The position numbers and the translations under genes are program-made. Under the pieces are notes generated by a model, which did no database searches, was not told the DNA's origin, and saw nothing but the letters and a program-made list of their open reading frames with translations. Below are positions 1 through 12,983 of a stretch of 64,000 bases of DNA, one piece after another. Source of the DNA: Thunnus maccoyii (lineage: Eukaryota; Chordata; Actinopteri; Scombriformes; Scombridae); contig NC_056543.1 of NCBI RefSeq assembly GCF_910596095.1, positions 25,306,542-25,370,541 on the forward strand, given 5' to 3'. Positions within the stretch are counted from its first letter, which is position 1, and the number at the start of each line of letters is the position of its first letter.

Positions 1-210
1 TAACAACTATAGTTACTAGTTGCACCATTATGGTTGCACCATTTAATGGGTCAGGGATAAAATCCAAAAGTATAATATAGTGTTTTAAGTATTTTGGGGC
101 AAGTCCAACTCAAGTCATTTAAGACAAGTTCATATTAAAAGATAATTTCTTTATTATCAACTAATCTCAGTTCACTAATCAGTTCTTGATACAGAGCTTT
201 GCTAGCTAGT

Positions 211-302
211 TGTGCTACATATCACAACCTCTTGACTTTGTACCATGTTGTACATTGTAAAGAACCTTAGTACAAAGTCAAGAGGTTGTGATATGTAGCA
301 CA
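211..302. repeat. Perfect 33-bp inverted repeat (hairpin)
   Basis: Bases 211-243 are the exact reverse complement of 270-302, separated by a 26-base spacer. The similarity continues outward at about 7 of 10 positions (201-210 against 303-312). A perfect arm of this length suggests a foldback element or a recent inverted duplication. A transcribed hairpin is possible, but I recognise no known microRNA in it. Confidence 0.9.
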
Positions 303-524
303 GCAAGCTAGGCATACAGGAACTACTCTCTGGAGACTAAAAACATGATCGCCATTTCTAAACTAAAATGACCATACTGTTCATAATGAAGGAACATGTC
401 ACCTAGTGCAACAGCGTGGCTCACTGGTGTGTTTTTAATAGTTTTTGGACAACAACAGAGGTCGATGGCACACAGGAGAAGATATATCAGGCTTTGGATA
501 CACACACAATACTTGTAAGTAGGA

Positions 525-650
525 TCAACTTCAGTACATTTTCTGGTAATACTTGTCTACTTTTACTTAAGCAACATTTTGAATGAGTTTAGTGTTTTAC
601 ATTGTTGTATTGCTACCTTTAGTACTTGAGTGCGTCTTCCATCACTGAGA
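525..650 (-). repeat. Tail of a dispersed teleost repeat (AAGTAAAAGTAC type)
   Basis: The text runs from a TACTTTTACTTAAG motif to a CTTCCATCACTGA end, as at the end of the dispersed family also present at 37735-38870, 49728-50245 and 52575-53105. Only one end is present and the limits are approximate. Confidence 0.55.
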
Positions 651-1989
651 GCTGGAATACATGTGTGAGCAATTCCTCATTGTCAGTCCATATCCCTCTC
701 ATCCATTCAGACAAATCTCCCCACTAGCTCTTAAGTCTCAAGTTCACCCCTAAACAAGTTGCTCCTGTAACATATCTGCTATGCTGTGCAGAGCAAATAG
801 AACAAGTAGGATTTGAAAGCCCCACAACTCAGGGTCATTAGATTGGAAGCCATGGCCTGGACAGCACCATGTGGATATTGACTCATAGGCTGTCCTCCTA
901 CACCACAGGCCCTCTATGATGTTTCCTCCTATGAAAGGCTCCCTATTGACATGATGAATGGGCTCAGCTTCACGGTGCAGTGCTCGGGGAAATTGAGTCA
1001 CAGCCAGGAGGTCATCAGTCCAAGCCTGGTTTACACATGAACATAATCATCCTAATATATACCCATATGCATCGGTGGGTTAACACGCTAAGAGGCTACT
1101 TAGCTGAGCAAACTTTACTGAAGAATCTATTCACATGTCTCAATGGGTAGGTTGTCTGCCTTGGTGGTTAATTCAACTAAAGGCTTTTCAGAATGGTGAA
1201 GATCCAGATCTCAGTCTCCACCTGAGAACTGAGACTGAGAATTAATCTAATGCATTTTCTCTGTGAAAAGAGTATTTGAATGTGTACCAAACATATTTTT
1301 ACTGCTCATGTTCAGATATTCTATATCAGTTTTCTCTCCCAAGTTCATTCTCGTACATTGGGCAGCTTTAAAAAGTCCTATGAAGGCCCAAAAATGTACT
1401 TTATCCTTTTCAAAAAATGGCATAAGAGGCAAAATATGTAAACGTACTTATAAGGAGGCTTCTGTGTTTTTATAAACAGATTATCAACAGGTAGTGCTTC
1501 AAGAATACACACGTAGTTCATTAGCTTTAGTCTGGTTCCAAACCTCTGAATCACTGTCCACAGCTGTGATATTTTCAGCAATTCAGTAAATAGACAGTGA
1601 AACCAAAGTGCAGTTCAGTTTGTTTATAACTCAACTTCAGCTAATCTCTGACGTAAAATGCTAACACATCCATAAGCAATACTCATGTTTTGTTATGGTT
1701 CTAATTACATAATTAGAATATTTTGTTGCTATGACCTGATGTGCAGCATTTGTTGTTTTTCTGTTTAAAACTTCAGGTATTTTTCATGGTTTGTGCCCTA
1801 ATTTTTTTCTTTCCATCTGTATTGCCACATAAAATGTTAAAATGCAAGAGAAATACAATAAATCAGTCCTTTACTTTCCAGTGGGTTTTCATTTTGTTTG
1901 CACAAGGTGTGCACAACCGGTGTGGATGGGGTCTCCAGTCTCAGCAAAACACTTGTGGTTAGGATTAAGGTCCACACCCAGGAGCAACC

Positions 1990-2046
<57 letters not shown>
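1990..2046. repeat. CA microsatellite
   Basis: This is an AC dinucleotide tract interrupted once by AAAC and followed by a short AT run. His/Thr-rich and Val/Cys-rich open frames across it are artefacts of the repeat. Confidence 0.95.
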
Positions 2047-2053
<7 letters not shown>

Positions 2054-2665
2054 CACATGCATGCACGCTCACATACTTTCACAGCTGCTCTGTGTTTTCA
2101 CATGTGAAGTCATGTTCTGTTGAAGTGGAAAAAAAACAGTAGCGCACATCTACATGGAGGACACAACCCTGAAAAGAACAATGAAGTGAGGGTGAGAAAG
2201 AGGGCGGTAGAAAGTGACAGCATGAGACAGAGGATCAAGGATATGAGGAAAAAAGAACAAGGCAACTCCTCCTTGATCCACTCGGTGTCTGACTTGTATT
2301 AACCTCTGCACGTTTCTCAGCCAAATAGTTTTTATGTTCCAGTTCTGCTGAGCTCCACTAAATGATGACATATGAGAATCGTTAGGTTATTTCAGTCCCA
2401 TGAAAGCAACGCCCTTTTATTTCTAATCCAGGTCCTCTCTTTCATGTGCTTCCAAGCTGAAAACGTTGTGGGTGGATGTGGTCAAGGAGTCTGCTTCAGA
2501 AGCATGTTGGTACCAATTAAAGATACCACTTAAAGGACGCTTCTTGATCTCTTTAATCAGCTTTTCAAATATATATTTTTGTGTATAATATTTTGGTCTG
2601 CAGTTTTGGTCACCTGTTCATACAGCTACAGATGTCTGCTTATAGCCTGTAAATAACATTGTGTC

Positions 2666-2671
2666 AATAAA
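2666..2671 (+). terminator. Possible poly(A) signal of an upstream transcript
   Basis: AATAAA occurs here after an AT-rich stretch that reads like a vertebrate 3' UTR end (TGTAAATAACATTG just upstream). No coding exon is recognised upstream inside the window, so a gene ending here is only a possibility. Confidence 0.3.
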
Positions 2672-2891
2672 ATATTCCATCTAATATTCTCAGTGTGTCT
2701 GTTATTGCAGTTGCTTAAAGGGTTGAAATGTGGGAGTCAAGGAACGCAGCAATCATCTTTTAAAGGATCCCTCCTATGAAAATGCACATTTGTGTGTGTG
2801 CACTCATGTGTCATGTAAATGTGTGTAACATGTGACAGGTTTCCCTCCCACTGAACTGTCAGCGGGCTGATAAAACAGACAGAGAGTTCAA

Positions 2892-2917
2892 AGGTCACGG
2901 GCCAAGGTCAAAGGTCA
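2892..2917 (+). promoter_or_regulatory. AGGTCA half-site cluster with a perfect DR1
   Basis: Three AGGTCA half-sites lie at 2892-2897, 2905-2910 and 2912-2917. The last two are separated by one A, giving AGGTCAAAGGTCA, a perfect direct repeat with spacing 1. DR1 is the known binding architecture of RXR heterodimers with PPAR, of HNF4 and of COUP-TF. It lies about 3.8 kb upstream of the ccdc80 start codon. Function is inferred only. Confidence 0.5.
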
Positions 2918-5900
2918 TTGTGTTTATGAATGCAGCCCTAGACTGGACATACTGCGTCAACAAAAATTCATTAGGGTCAGGATGTCACTGTGGAGTGAGA
3001 CAGTGTTTCCCAAACAACGTCTCGTATTTCCACCAGGTTGGTCTGTAGCAGAGTGGATGTGCAAGATTTGTGAATATCAAACAGTGATGAGCAGATTTTC
3101 TTCTCAGCTTGAAGTGATGGTTGATATCTTGAGCCGAAACCTGAAAAATACGCTATACTTCACATGTGTCTGCAACTGTGTCACGTTAATGACAAATAGA
3201 CATTCTTTCATTTGAAAGTGGGCCACATGGAAACTGGAAGTGTGGCCACATCCTCTGATTCTTGACCACCTTAAAATTATCAGTGTAGCAGCCTGCCATT
3301 CATCCACACACCGCTGTTTTATGGGGCACATGAGAATTATCAGGATCTTTTCAGCCCTAAATCTCAGAGAGACTGTCAGTCCAGTTTTAGATGTGTTACA
3401 CTCACCAAAAAAGTCTTTGAACAGAACATGTGAGGCCCAGATGGCTGTGAACTTTGTGTGGGATGTCAGACTTTGTGAAGAGTTTGATTTGAACAGGAGA
3501 AGGGTGGTGCAGGAAAGCCAAAATGTTCTTTCTAAAGCAAAGTTTACAGAAGAAGACTCAGTACTGAGCTGCGCCCTGCTTCCATCATACAAATTAATAC
3601 CATACAGTTTGTACTGTATACACATTTTCATAGTCTACTATTTTTGAATTTAGTACATGAAGTTAATTTACTTTAACAATTTTTGAATTTTTGTGTATGT
3701 TTTCCAAGATCCTCCTGGAGCTGTCTCGCCACCATTTGCAACATTATTGTTGCATTATTATTCAGAATTTCTTCCAGCTGTAAGTAGCTCTACCATTTCC
3801 ATTTTGCATTTTGGGACAATAGTGTTCACCAAATATACTTAAGTTTGTCACTTTTCCAGTGTGAAACATTGTCAAAACCTGTTAGAGTATGTTTCTGTAA
3901 CAGTGTCAGACATTTAATGACAAACAGACATTATTTGCGGATGAAAAATGAAGATATAGAGATGTACAGTAGGTGCACCTTTCATGACCTGTTACCTGTT
4001 AAGAAATCATGTCATCAACCTCAGAAAATGAATAAACACCTATCATTTATCAGATCTGCTGGATGCTGAATGTTGGATGTTGGGGTCAGTGGGTCAGTAT
4101 CTGTCGCACATGTGAACACCACATGCAACATATGTTTTAAAAGAGAAATCTAAAACCACTATGGCTGGCACATCTGCTCACCTCATGTTCAATGTAGTGA
4201 ATTTGTGCTTGCATATAAATGTGAAAGAATTACTGTATATAACTTAACTTTACTGGTCTGTCTGAGTTTAATACAGGTCTGTAATAACCAACTATCCAGA
4301 TGGAAGTAAAATACATGGTTCAGCTGGCAGTCCTGAGAACGACTTGCGTTCCGGCATATTCAGAGTGGACAGTCTGTGTAGTGGGCAGAAGAATACAGTA
4401 ATTTAGCATATAGAGAATATAATTACGGAGTAAAACCGTGAAGATTTCTGTCGACTAGAATAGGACACCGGCAGAAATCAGTGCTCTGTGTACTGCTGGC
4501 AGCACAATGAGGTACCAGAGTGACAGATTGAATATAGCCAAGGTCAAGCCGCCAATGCCAGAACACAACCTCTGTCTTATTGTTGTCTCTTAACCCAAAT
4601 AAATTGATATCACATGAGCAATCACTCTCTGTCCTGCAGCTGTTCATATCTGCTGACATCAGGAGGAACACAGGATGCTTGAGGCACATCATCCAAAAAA
4701 ATATCAGTATTCAGTGGTAGTTTCACTGTCTGGGGGAACCTGCATGTAACTCTGATACCAACTGAGTAGTGTCTATTGTTTTCTAGACACGGCTTGGTAG
4801 CTTGTAGTGTTTGTTGACTTCCAACGTGTTGCTATAAATACACAACTTACATCCTCTTGTTCCTGTTGGAGATGAGAGGGCAAAAAAAGCATATGTGGTC
4901 AGTTGGTGATTGTTTTGTTCATGAAATGTATTTGGGTTGAGGCAGTCTAACTGGAAGATGATGGTTCTGATTCACTGCTGAGAGCCGTCTATGAGACTTT
5001 TGATCATCATTTTTTAGCATCATTTTGCCAAAGGTTGAGCAGAACTGTCTATTATTTCCAGCTGCTTCAGACCAGTATTGCACCTCAACACTGACAAATG
5101 TGAGCTGTAACGCTTTGGGAGAAAAGAAGAGAAGAATAAATACAGGTGATGAAACTGTTATATAAAAGTATGCCATATGGTCATTGCATTACATAATATA
5201 TTTAGCACAGGCAGAGATAGGAGGAAAACTTTGTTCATTTAGATATATAACAGTTTAACTGCAGTAGCTGTGGCATATACTGTATAGTATTTTGCATTTG
5301 CAGTGAGAGTGGATGTGGTCTGGCGGTTTACTTTCTTTACTTAGGCCCTAATTACAAACTAAACTGGGGAACTTTCTCAGAGGAAACGGAGAACGTCTGA
5401 TTTGGGCTAAAAAAGCCACCATAAAAGAGCAAAGATAGTCATTACAATGATTTTATTTTGGCCATAAGCATGTAAAGACTACATTCATTTTTTTCTCATA
5501 TAAACAGTTAGGGAAACAGTAAATGGATGGTCAGCCTCTGAGTTTAAATATACAACAGCACTGTATTTCCCTCTAAATGATCTGTTTTGTTACAGTTTCT
5601 GTGCACTACAATAAGCGGCTGCAGCTTTCAGGAGGTAGAGGGGAAAATATGGTCCACTTGGAGCATATCAAAGGCATGGGACGCGGGGCGTTTCTCTGTT
5701 GGCTTTAAAGGAGGAACTTGACACTGAGTCTGATTATGGTCATTTCTCTTCCCGGTAATCTGGCCAGCAGGGGGGCAAAATGTTTAACTTTTCTGACATA
5801 TTTTGAGATTTACCGTATTATAAAGAGTTACCAGTTTACTTTTAGTCAGCTAAAATGTTTGCGCTTCAGTGAAACTTAAAACCATCTGAGCGCAGGGACA

Positions 5901-6708
5901 GAAAGTTTGGCACAAAGGCATTTTGAAAGGGGTGTTGCAAGCTGAACTGGCAACCGACAGTCCCAGGGCAGGTCCTGCCATTGCGTCGCCAAGAGTCCGG
6001 AGGCTGAGGTTTGTGTGGACATTTCTGGGAAAGCCTCCACGGCTCCGTTTTGCCAAGGAGAACCTGGGAAGAAGCACGCTTTTTTCCTGCACAGACTCAG
6101 CGCAGGTTTCCAGTGCAGCTCAGAGTCAGCCTGCTCACATTTCTTGCATTTTGTCGGAGGTTCCTCCTTCGTGCACCCAGACGATCTCCTTACAGTGTGT
6201 TGGAAATAAAAACCGCCCGAGGATTAATTTGATAGGTTAATAAGTTAATAGAGTGAAAGCGTAAGAGTGTATTTTGGAGATGTGACGTGGTCCAAAACTT
6301 TTCGCCGAAAGACTTCATTCATTTTGTCCGGTGATTGAGGATTTATTTCAGAATTTTGGATGTTTGTATAACAGAGATGCTATATACTCCTAATCTTCCT
6401 GGGATTATACTTGAAAACGGAAGTGGTCCGAGATGAAATTCTGGGTATAACTGTTTACGCACGACTAATTCTTCTCTTATTCGCAAAAACAGAGCAGTGA
6501 GGTGGTTTTCGTCAGCAGAGAGCATGCTCTGAAACATCACTGGCAGACTATTATGTGCCGATCCTGTACCTACCCTTGTCTTCATCTGGAATTAATTGAT
6601 TAACAACCTCAAATGCTCTAAAGACGCGTAAGGATCACGGGTCCACCACTGGATCTTTTTCTTTCCCTCGGTGAGTGTTTAGCCTACTTTATCTGACATC
6701 TCGCCAAA

Positions 6709-9700
6709 ATGTGGAGGGCTTTTCTACTTAGTTTAGCTCTGATTTATCTGCTGACCTGCACAGGCGACGCCGACAAACAGACTTACCTCAGGCGTCTGCA
6801 ATTGCACCGATTAGGAAGGAGAACTGGGCGTTCTCAGCTGGGCGCAACGGACAAGGAGCGCCTCGCCGGGCGTGTGCGCCCTGGATTTGGTTCGGCAATC
6901 TCGGTGCACAGTTACAAAAGGGGGGAAGATGTTCAGGCTGATGAGGGTACCCCAGTTGCAGGGACTAAGCAGGGCAGGAGAACAGGAGGTATGGGTCTGG
7001 TGATAAGGAGAGGGGCGGCTAGGCAGATTGGCCTGCCCCGTCAGTCGGGCATGCTGCAGGATGAAGGCACTCCAGGAGCGAGAGCCAGGATTGCCCGGAT
7101 GCCCGGCGGCGCCGGGTCACCTAATCTGCTGGCGAGTTTTGCAGGGAAGAACCGGGTCCTTGTGATCTCGGCACCTCACGAGTCAGAAGGCTACTACCGA
7201 ATGATGATGTCTCTACTGAAACCAGATGTGTACTGCGAGCTCGCTGAGCGACACGTCCACCAGATTGTCATGTTTCACCAGGAGGGCGAGATGGGGGGCA
7301 AGGTGAGGAGGATCACCACAGAGGGCAAGGTGATGGAGGAGCCGCTGGACACCGCACTGATCCCCAGACTCATGAGCTTCCTCAAACTTGAGAAAGGTAA
7401 GTTTTACTTCCTGCAGGTGATAGCACTGACACTTGTCACACAGACACATCTGTAGCCAGCCAGTCACACACCTCTCACTGGGCTCCTCATTCTGATGTAA
7501 ATATTACAGAATACCTTACACTGTTCATATATTATCTGGTCAATGATGTGTTGACCTGCAGGCAAGTTTGGGATGGTGCTGCTGAAGAAGACCCTACAGG
7601 TGGAAGAGAGGTACCCCTACCCTGTGAGGCTGGAGGCCATGTATGAGGTGATTGACCAGTCGCCTATGAGGAGGCTGGAGAAGCTTCGCCAGAAAGGCTT
7701 CGTCCAGAAGTGCAAAGGAGCAGGTGTGGAGGGCCAGGTGGAGGAGGGCACACTCACAGGTGAGAGGGAACTAATTGCCATTTAAGAGACTGTCTTACAG
7801 TTTCTTAATACAAATGACCAAACAAAGTTCTGTCTGACCTCTAGTGGTATACAGCCATGCAGATCATAGAGAAATATTTGTGTAAAACTTCTGGCGTCAC
7901 CCCCAGTGCAATGGAGGTGAACGTAATTTTGTTTGGTATTTCCAAAGCAATAAATAATCACATTTTTAAAAATTCAACAACAAATTTCTTTTCAGAAACA
8001 GTAATTTCCCCCCATTATTCAGCATAAACTGCAGAACATGCTGTAAATTCCAATGAAAGTTCCAATGAAAACTGTTGGCAGCGTGTTTTGTGTGTCATCC
8101 AGAGTTCAGATCTCTGGAGAGAGAGGTTGATGTTGAAAATTTTTATATGAACTTTTTTTAAATACTTTCAGCTCCACAAACAAAATCTCTTTCACCTCCA
8201 TTGTTTTAGAATGGAGGCAGAAATCTCAGAAACAGATATTGAACGACCTTAAATTATCGGTATGGCTAGACATCAGAATTTGGGTGAAGTGACCCTTTAA
8301 AGTTTTGGTCAGAAGCCTTACAAATGCAAAAAAATAAGAGATTTTATCAGTAGGTATTATGTATTATTAAAGTCAACATTGATTAAGCATGTAAATGCTT
8401 CAAAAAATAAAACATTCAGTGGTTGGATAGTGGTTCTCACACTATATAATGCTCAAAAATATAAAGGTCAGACTTTATTAGACTAACATAATGTTGTTGT
8501 AACAATCCATTGTCTCAAGGTAACTGCTCACAAAATCAGAAGGTTGTGGAAGTAAACTTTTTGCCAACATGTGTGCTCTTTCTATGTGTGTGTATATTTG
8601 GACAGTAGACACACCAGTAGAAAGGAAACCATGGAAGAAGATCCCAAGAAAGCCCGGACACACCTCAACAACCACAGCTGCCACAACCACCACAACAACA
8701 ACTACACGACCTACCACAACTACAACTCGGTCCACAACGACTACCACAACAACCAGAGCGACAACAACCACAACCAAAGCGACAACAACAACAACTACCA
8801 AGCCCACTACAAGAAGAACCACCACTACTACCACAAAACGACCAACTACCACCACCCAGGCACCAACCAGGGCCCACACCACAGCCCTGTGGCTGCCGGC
8901 CCCTAGAACCACTGCTGATCCTTACTACTACAACCGCAGAGAGAGGGAGAGGTACCCAGCCAAAACCACCCCGGCTGGAGATAACCACACTGACAAGGAC
9001 AACAGAGATCCACACAGCCGCAAGCAGGCCGGGCTGGTACCTGCCACACGGAGGATCAAACCCACCAAGAGGAAGAATGGAGGAGAGAAGGTGAGCTGGT
9101 GGAATTTAGCTAAAATGTTACACATATTGATTGAGTGTATGATTGAGTTTACTGTGTTTGGTTTGTGTCAAATAGAGTGTGTTTGCTGGCTATGTTAAAT
9201 GAATTACTGTTGCCATTATTTCCTGTGTAGTAGAGGATTTTTTTTTGCCAGGAAAGAATCTTTTCTGAATCTTAAAATTGGGAAAAAACCTAATGTTTGA
9301 ATGATGTGAGCATCCTATATCTAATCATTGTCATGTCATATGAATAATGAAAATAAAAATAGATTAACATAACAGTTACCAACTATCCCATCTGTGCAGG
9401 TGTTGACTAATGAGTACGAAGACAAGTATGAGCCCAGCAAGCCAACAGTCAGTGACCCTGAGGAGGCGGAAATCTTCACTGACGTCAGTCCCACCAAGAG
9501 GGTCAAGGGCAAGCATGACAAGCATGACAAAAAGAAGAAAAAGAATGACAAGGCAAGCAAGAAAGCAGAGAGGAGAGGAGGAAAGGCTGGGAAGGAGGGG
9601 AAGAACGGGTTGAAGAAAAATGGAAAGAAGCTATCAAAGTACGCTGAGAAAGATGACTACCCGAAGCCCACTAAAAAGCCAACGCCCCCTCCAAAGGGAT

Positions 9701-12700
9701 CGCTGGCCTCCTTCCTGGAGTACTTTGAGAACAGAAGGCGGCTGCTGGTGAGAGCATGACATAACACTCACAGTTCATAAGAGGCTCACCCCGTCTCTCA
9801 CCTAGCATATCTCATGTTTCAGGCTTCAGCTAGAGGGAATATTACTGCTAAAATAGCCTTATTAAATTGCAACCAACTCCCAGTCCAGCTCCCAGTGCAC
9901 ACATCTTCCAGTTTCCTCTCAACCATTTGTAATTGTTGCACCACTGATAGAAGTAACACTAAGTAAGGCTAACAATTATTGTCATTATCTTTTAATATGC
10001 TTGTTATTCTCTTAATTATTCAGTTATTTCTTTTGTTTTATAAAATGTCAGAAAATTGTAAAAATGTTCAATAGAATTTACTGAAGCACAAGGTTACACC
10101 TTCAAATTACTTGTTTTGTCCAGTGAACTCTTTAAAATCCAAACATATTCAGTTTACTATCACGTAAGACAGAGAAAAGCAAATTTTCTCAGTGAAGATT
10201 CATCATTTAAGTTCTAAATAGAAGTTATTATCGCCACCTGCAGACCTCTCTTTTTGTACTGTCATATCATGAAATTATCTTTTCACAATAGGAGACATAA
10301 AGTAGACCAATACCAGACCAGTAAGCTAGCTAATTAAGAGCAGAGATCCAACAGAATGTCTGGTAAAACCATTTTACACTCACAATTGTAAATACGTAAA
10401 TGTTAACACTGCCTATATTTGACTGGCTTGAAATGAGGGTTTTGGACAATCCAGCATAACCGAATAGTTGGAGATGTGGAGCAAGAGGAGGTGAACCGCA
10501 GTGTATTTCAAAATCAAAGAGAGGGATTTTGTTTTCCAAAACAGAGGACTGGAAAGTTACTTTTAAAAGCCAGAAATGTCAACATCTGGATAAGTAATCC
10601 ATTGTTGATTGATATTTACTGGTCAACAGCTCAGTAAACCCCTCTGTGCAATGGGATGTCAAATCATCCAGTTGTTCAGCTGCTGTAAAATCACACTGAA
10701 GCGCTGTTCAATATGAGTGGTCATAAAGTATGGAGCAACTATCCTCCAGCTTTCTGACAGGCTGCACAGCTGTGTGCTAACAGACTGTGTGTCTCTGTTT
10801 TGCAGCCAGTATAGATTCTTATCACAGCAGTGCTGTGGGCAGGCTGGGAAAATATGCCCCATCCTCCGCCTGTAGGTTAATGTAAACACCACCTCTGCAG
10901 CGCACTGTGTATGCATGTATGTGTGCGGTTGTGTGTGTCTCACTGCGTATAACTTTCCTCCCCTCCTCCAGCTGATTACGTCCCCCAGTGAGGAGAACAG
11001 TATGTATGTTCAGCAGAGGGATGAGTACCTGGAGTCTGTGTGTGAAATGGCCATCAGGAAAGTCTCCATCATCACCATTTTTGGCTCCCTGATCAACTCC
11101 ACCATGAAAATTGACCACTACCAGCTGGGTAAGTAGCTCCCATAGACAGTGCCAGCACATGATGTCACTTCTCCTTACATTCAATTGGCATTAACTCAAA
11201 TAGGCTGTGCAGGAGATGATTAGTCATTCTCTTAACTCTTCCTACACATGATTGGGCAAATGCATCACTCACTGGTACTTGCAGTTGCTGAGTCATGCAC
11301 CAACTTTGAATAGTTTTTTCATCTCAGTGGATGTTCACCAGACTTGTAGGGAACGTGTAGATGAAGACATGTACTGTAGTTTGGCTTTGCTTTACCTTGC
11401 TCTCCTTCTCTCAGCCTGTAAAAATCTTACATATTATAATGTGAAACCCTCCAACAGTATTAAAATGTGTTAATATAACAACTGACCGATCATAAAATAG
11501 TAGAGTGACCAAGTATTGGAACCGTCACTGCCATACAGTAGTTATAACAAATCAGACTTTAGTTGGGACTTAAATGAATATCCAGATAGCTTTTAGGAGC
11601 TCCTACATTTGGTAAAGACATTTGTTTTTTGTCTTTAAAAACGTTACTCCTTCTTAGTTTTTATCTTAACTTTATTCTCTTCTCTTCTCTCCTCTCTCAA
11701 AATTGACAGTGTAATGTGTTATGTCATCTTCCTACAATGTAAAATATTCAATTCAGTTCCTGTAATTCAGTGAAAGCAATCTGCCTTATTTCGAAATATC
11801 ATGATGTTTTCCTTGAAAAATGCTTCAAATAAGTGTAACTGTAATATTCTCAGCCTGATACCAGATTTTCTTTGTTTTTGGAAAAATATGATTTTATGGA
11901 CATTTTTGCAGTGTTGCTCACCCAAATTTCATTCTCCCCTAATTTTTGCTACATGATGTATCACTATTGGTTTTCTAACTAAGTTCTGGGAAAAATGTAA
12001 TACGAGTGTTCACAATATGCAGAAGGAGGCCAAGAGAGGTGTCTCCTGCCACGTCTGCTGTCCTGTCCTTGTTTGACCGTCGTTGCACGATGTCAAACTC
12101 AATGGTTTCAGCAGCAATCTCTGCTCTAAGTATAACATTCTGAATGTTCTGCACACTGACTGCCAAAGCCACAGTATAGTGTAGTGCTCTGTGCAGGTGA
12201 TACTAAACTTTTGATTCTCTCAATCTTGGCCTCTGTGGTCGGAATTTATTTAGCATGTAATCCTGTGGTGTTTGCAGTCTTACCCTTACAGTATTTTTAT
12301 ATTACTCAAATAACTTTTTATATCATCATACTGTTTTTAGTGATGAGATAGGAGTGTATCAGTCTTCCTATGAGATGAGCTCAGCAGCTGTTAAAGAACT
12401 GGAAACATAATGTTCACACAAACACACACACATCAGGGAAAGGGAGGAAGAGAACTGCTGTCAGAATACATACCTGCCTTGTGTATCATCCTAAATGAGG
12501 GGGCACAGTATGTCTACCTCCCCTGGAGCTGATGTGTAAGCTGGAGACAGTGAATTCATCACACACACACACCACACACACACACATAGAGCTCAGTGAA
12601 ATTATGACAGCTTTTGAAAAACTCCCTTTTATTAAACTACTTACAGCTTGTTCAAAAGGAACAAAACCACTGCGGTCTTTATGACATATGCTGTGTCACT

Positions 12701-12952
12701 GGTGCTTGGCAACCCCCCTCATATTTTGAGACATTTTATAGCTGTCTCAAACCCGAGGCTTTGGTTAATGTGTGTTAACGTCAGGATATGCAAAACCATT
12801 TTGTAAAATTTTATGAGTCTGTCACTACTCATGACAATGAGGTTTTATCCAGACGGAATTTTGGAAAAAGTTCTGAGGCGACGTCACCCGCCCCCACCCG
12901 CGACAGGACGCTGACACTTTTGTTCCACTCACCGGCCAGAGGGTCGGTGTGT

Positions 12953-12983
<31 letters not shown>

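Larger units (their letters stand above)
1..6708. other. 5' flank of ccdc80, no gene recognised
   Basis: I see no exon chain with good splice sites and recognisable protein similarity here. The flank holds an inverted repeat (211-302), a tail of a dispersed repeat (about 525-650), a CA microsatellite (1990-2046), a poly(A)-like 3' end (2666-2671) and a nuclear-receptor half-site cluster (2892-2917). Two loosely similar stretches near 3170-3215 and 3895-3945 look like an old local duplication. The last kilobase before 6709 should contain the ccdc80 promoter and 5' UTR, but I could not fix a transcription start. Confidence 0.55.

Noticed and set aside
211-302. A CRISPR array or a named microRNA
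   Set aside because: There is one inverted pair only, no spaced direct repeats, and no known mature microRNA sequence.
1837-2123. His/Thr-rich and Cys/Val-rich open frames on both strands
   Set aside because: They arise from the CA microsatellite at 1990-2046. The same applies to frames at 19483-19867 and 53321-53693.
3104-3631. 175-residue open frame on the minus strand
   Set aside because: No recognisable domain, no splice context, and composition like non-coding DNA. It overlaps an old local duplication.
6665-6684. CCCTCG/GTGAGT just before the ccdc80 start codon as a donor site
   Set aside because: An acceptor before the ATG would leave an intron of about 14 bases, which is impossible. 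It is more likely chance 5' UTR sequence.
8478-8912. Valine-rich 144-residue open frame on the minus strand
   Set aside because: It is the antisense shadow of the ACN-triplet tract in ccdc80 exon 3.
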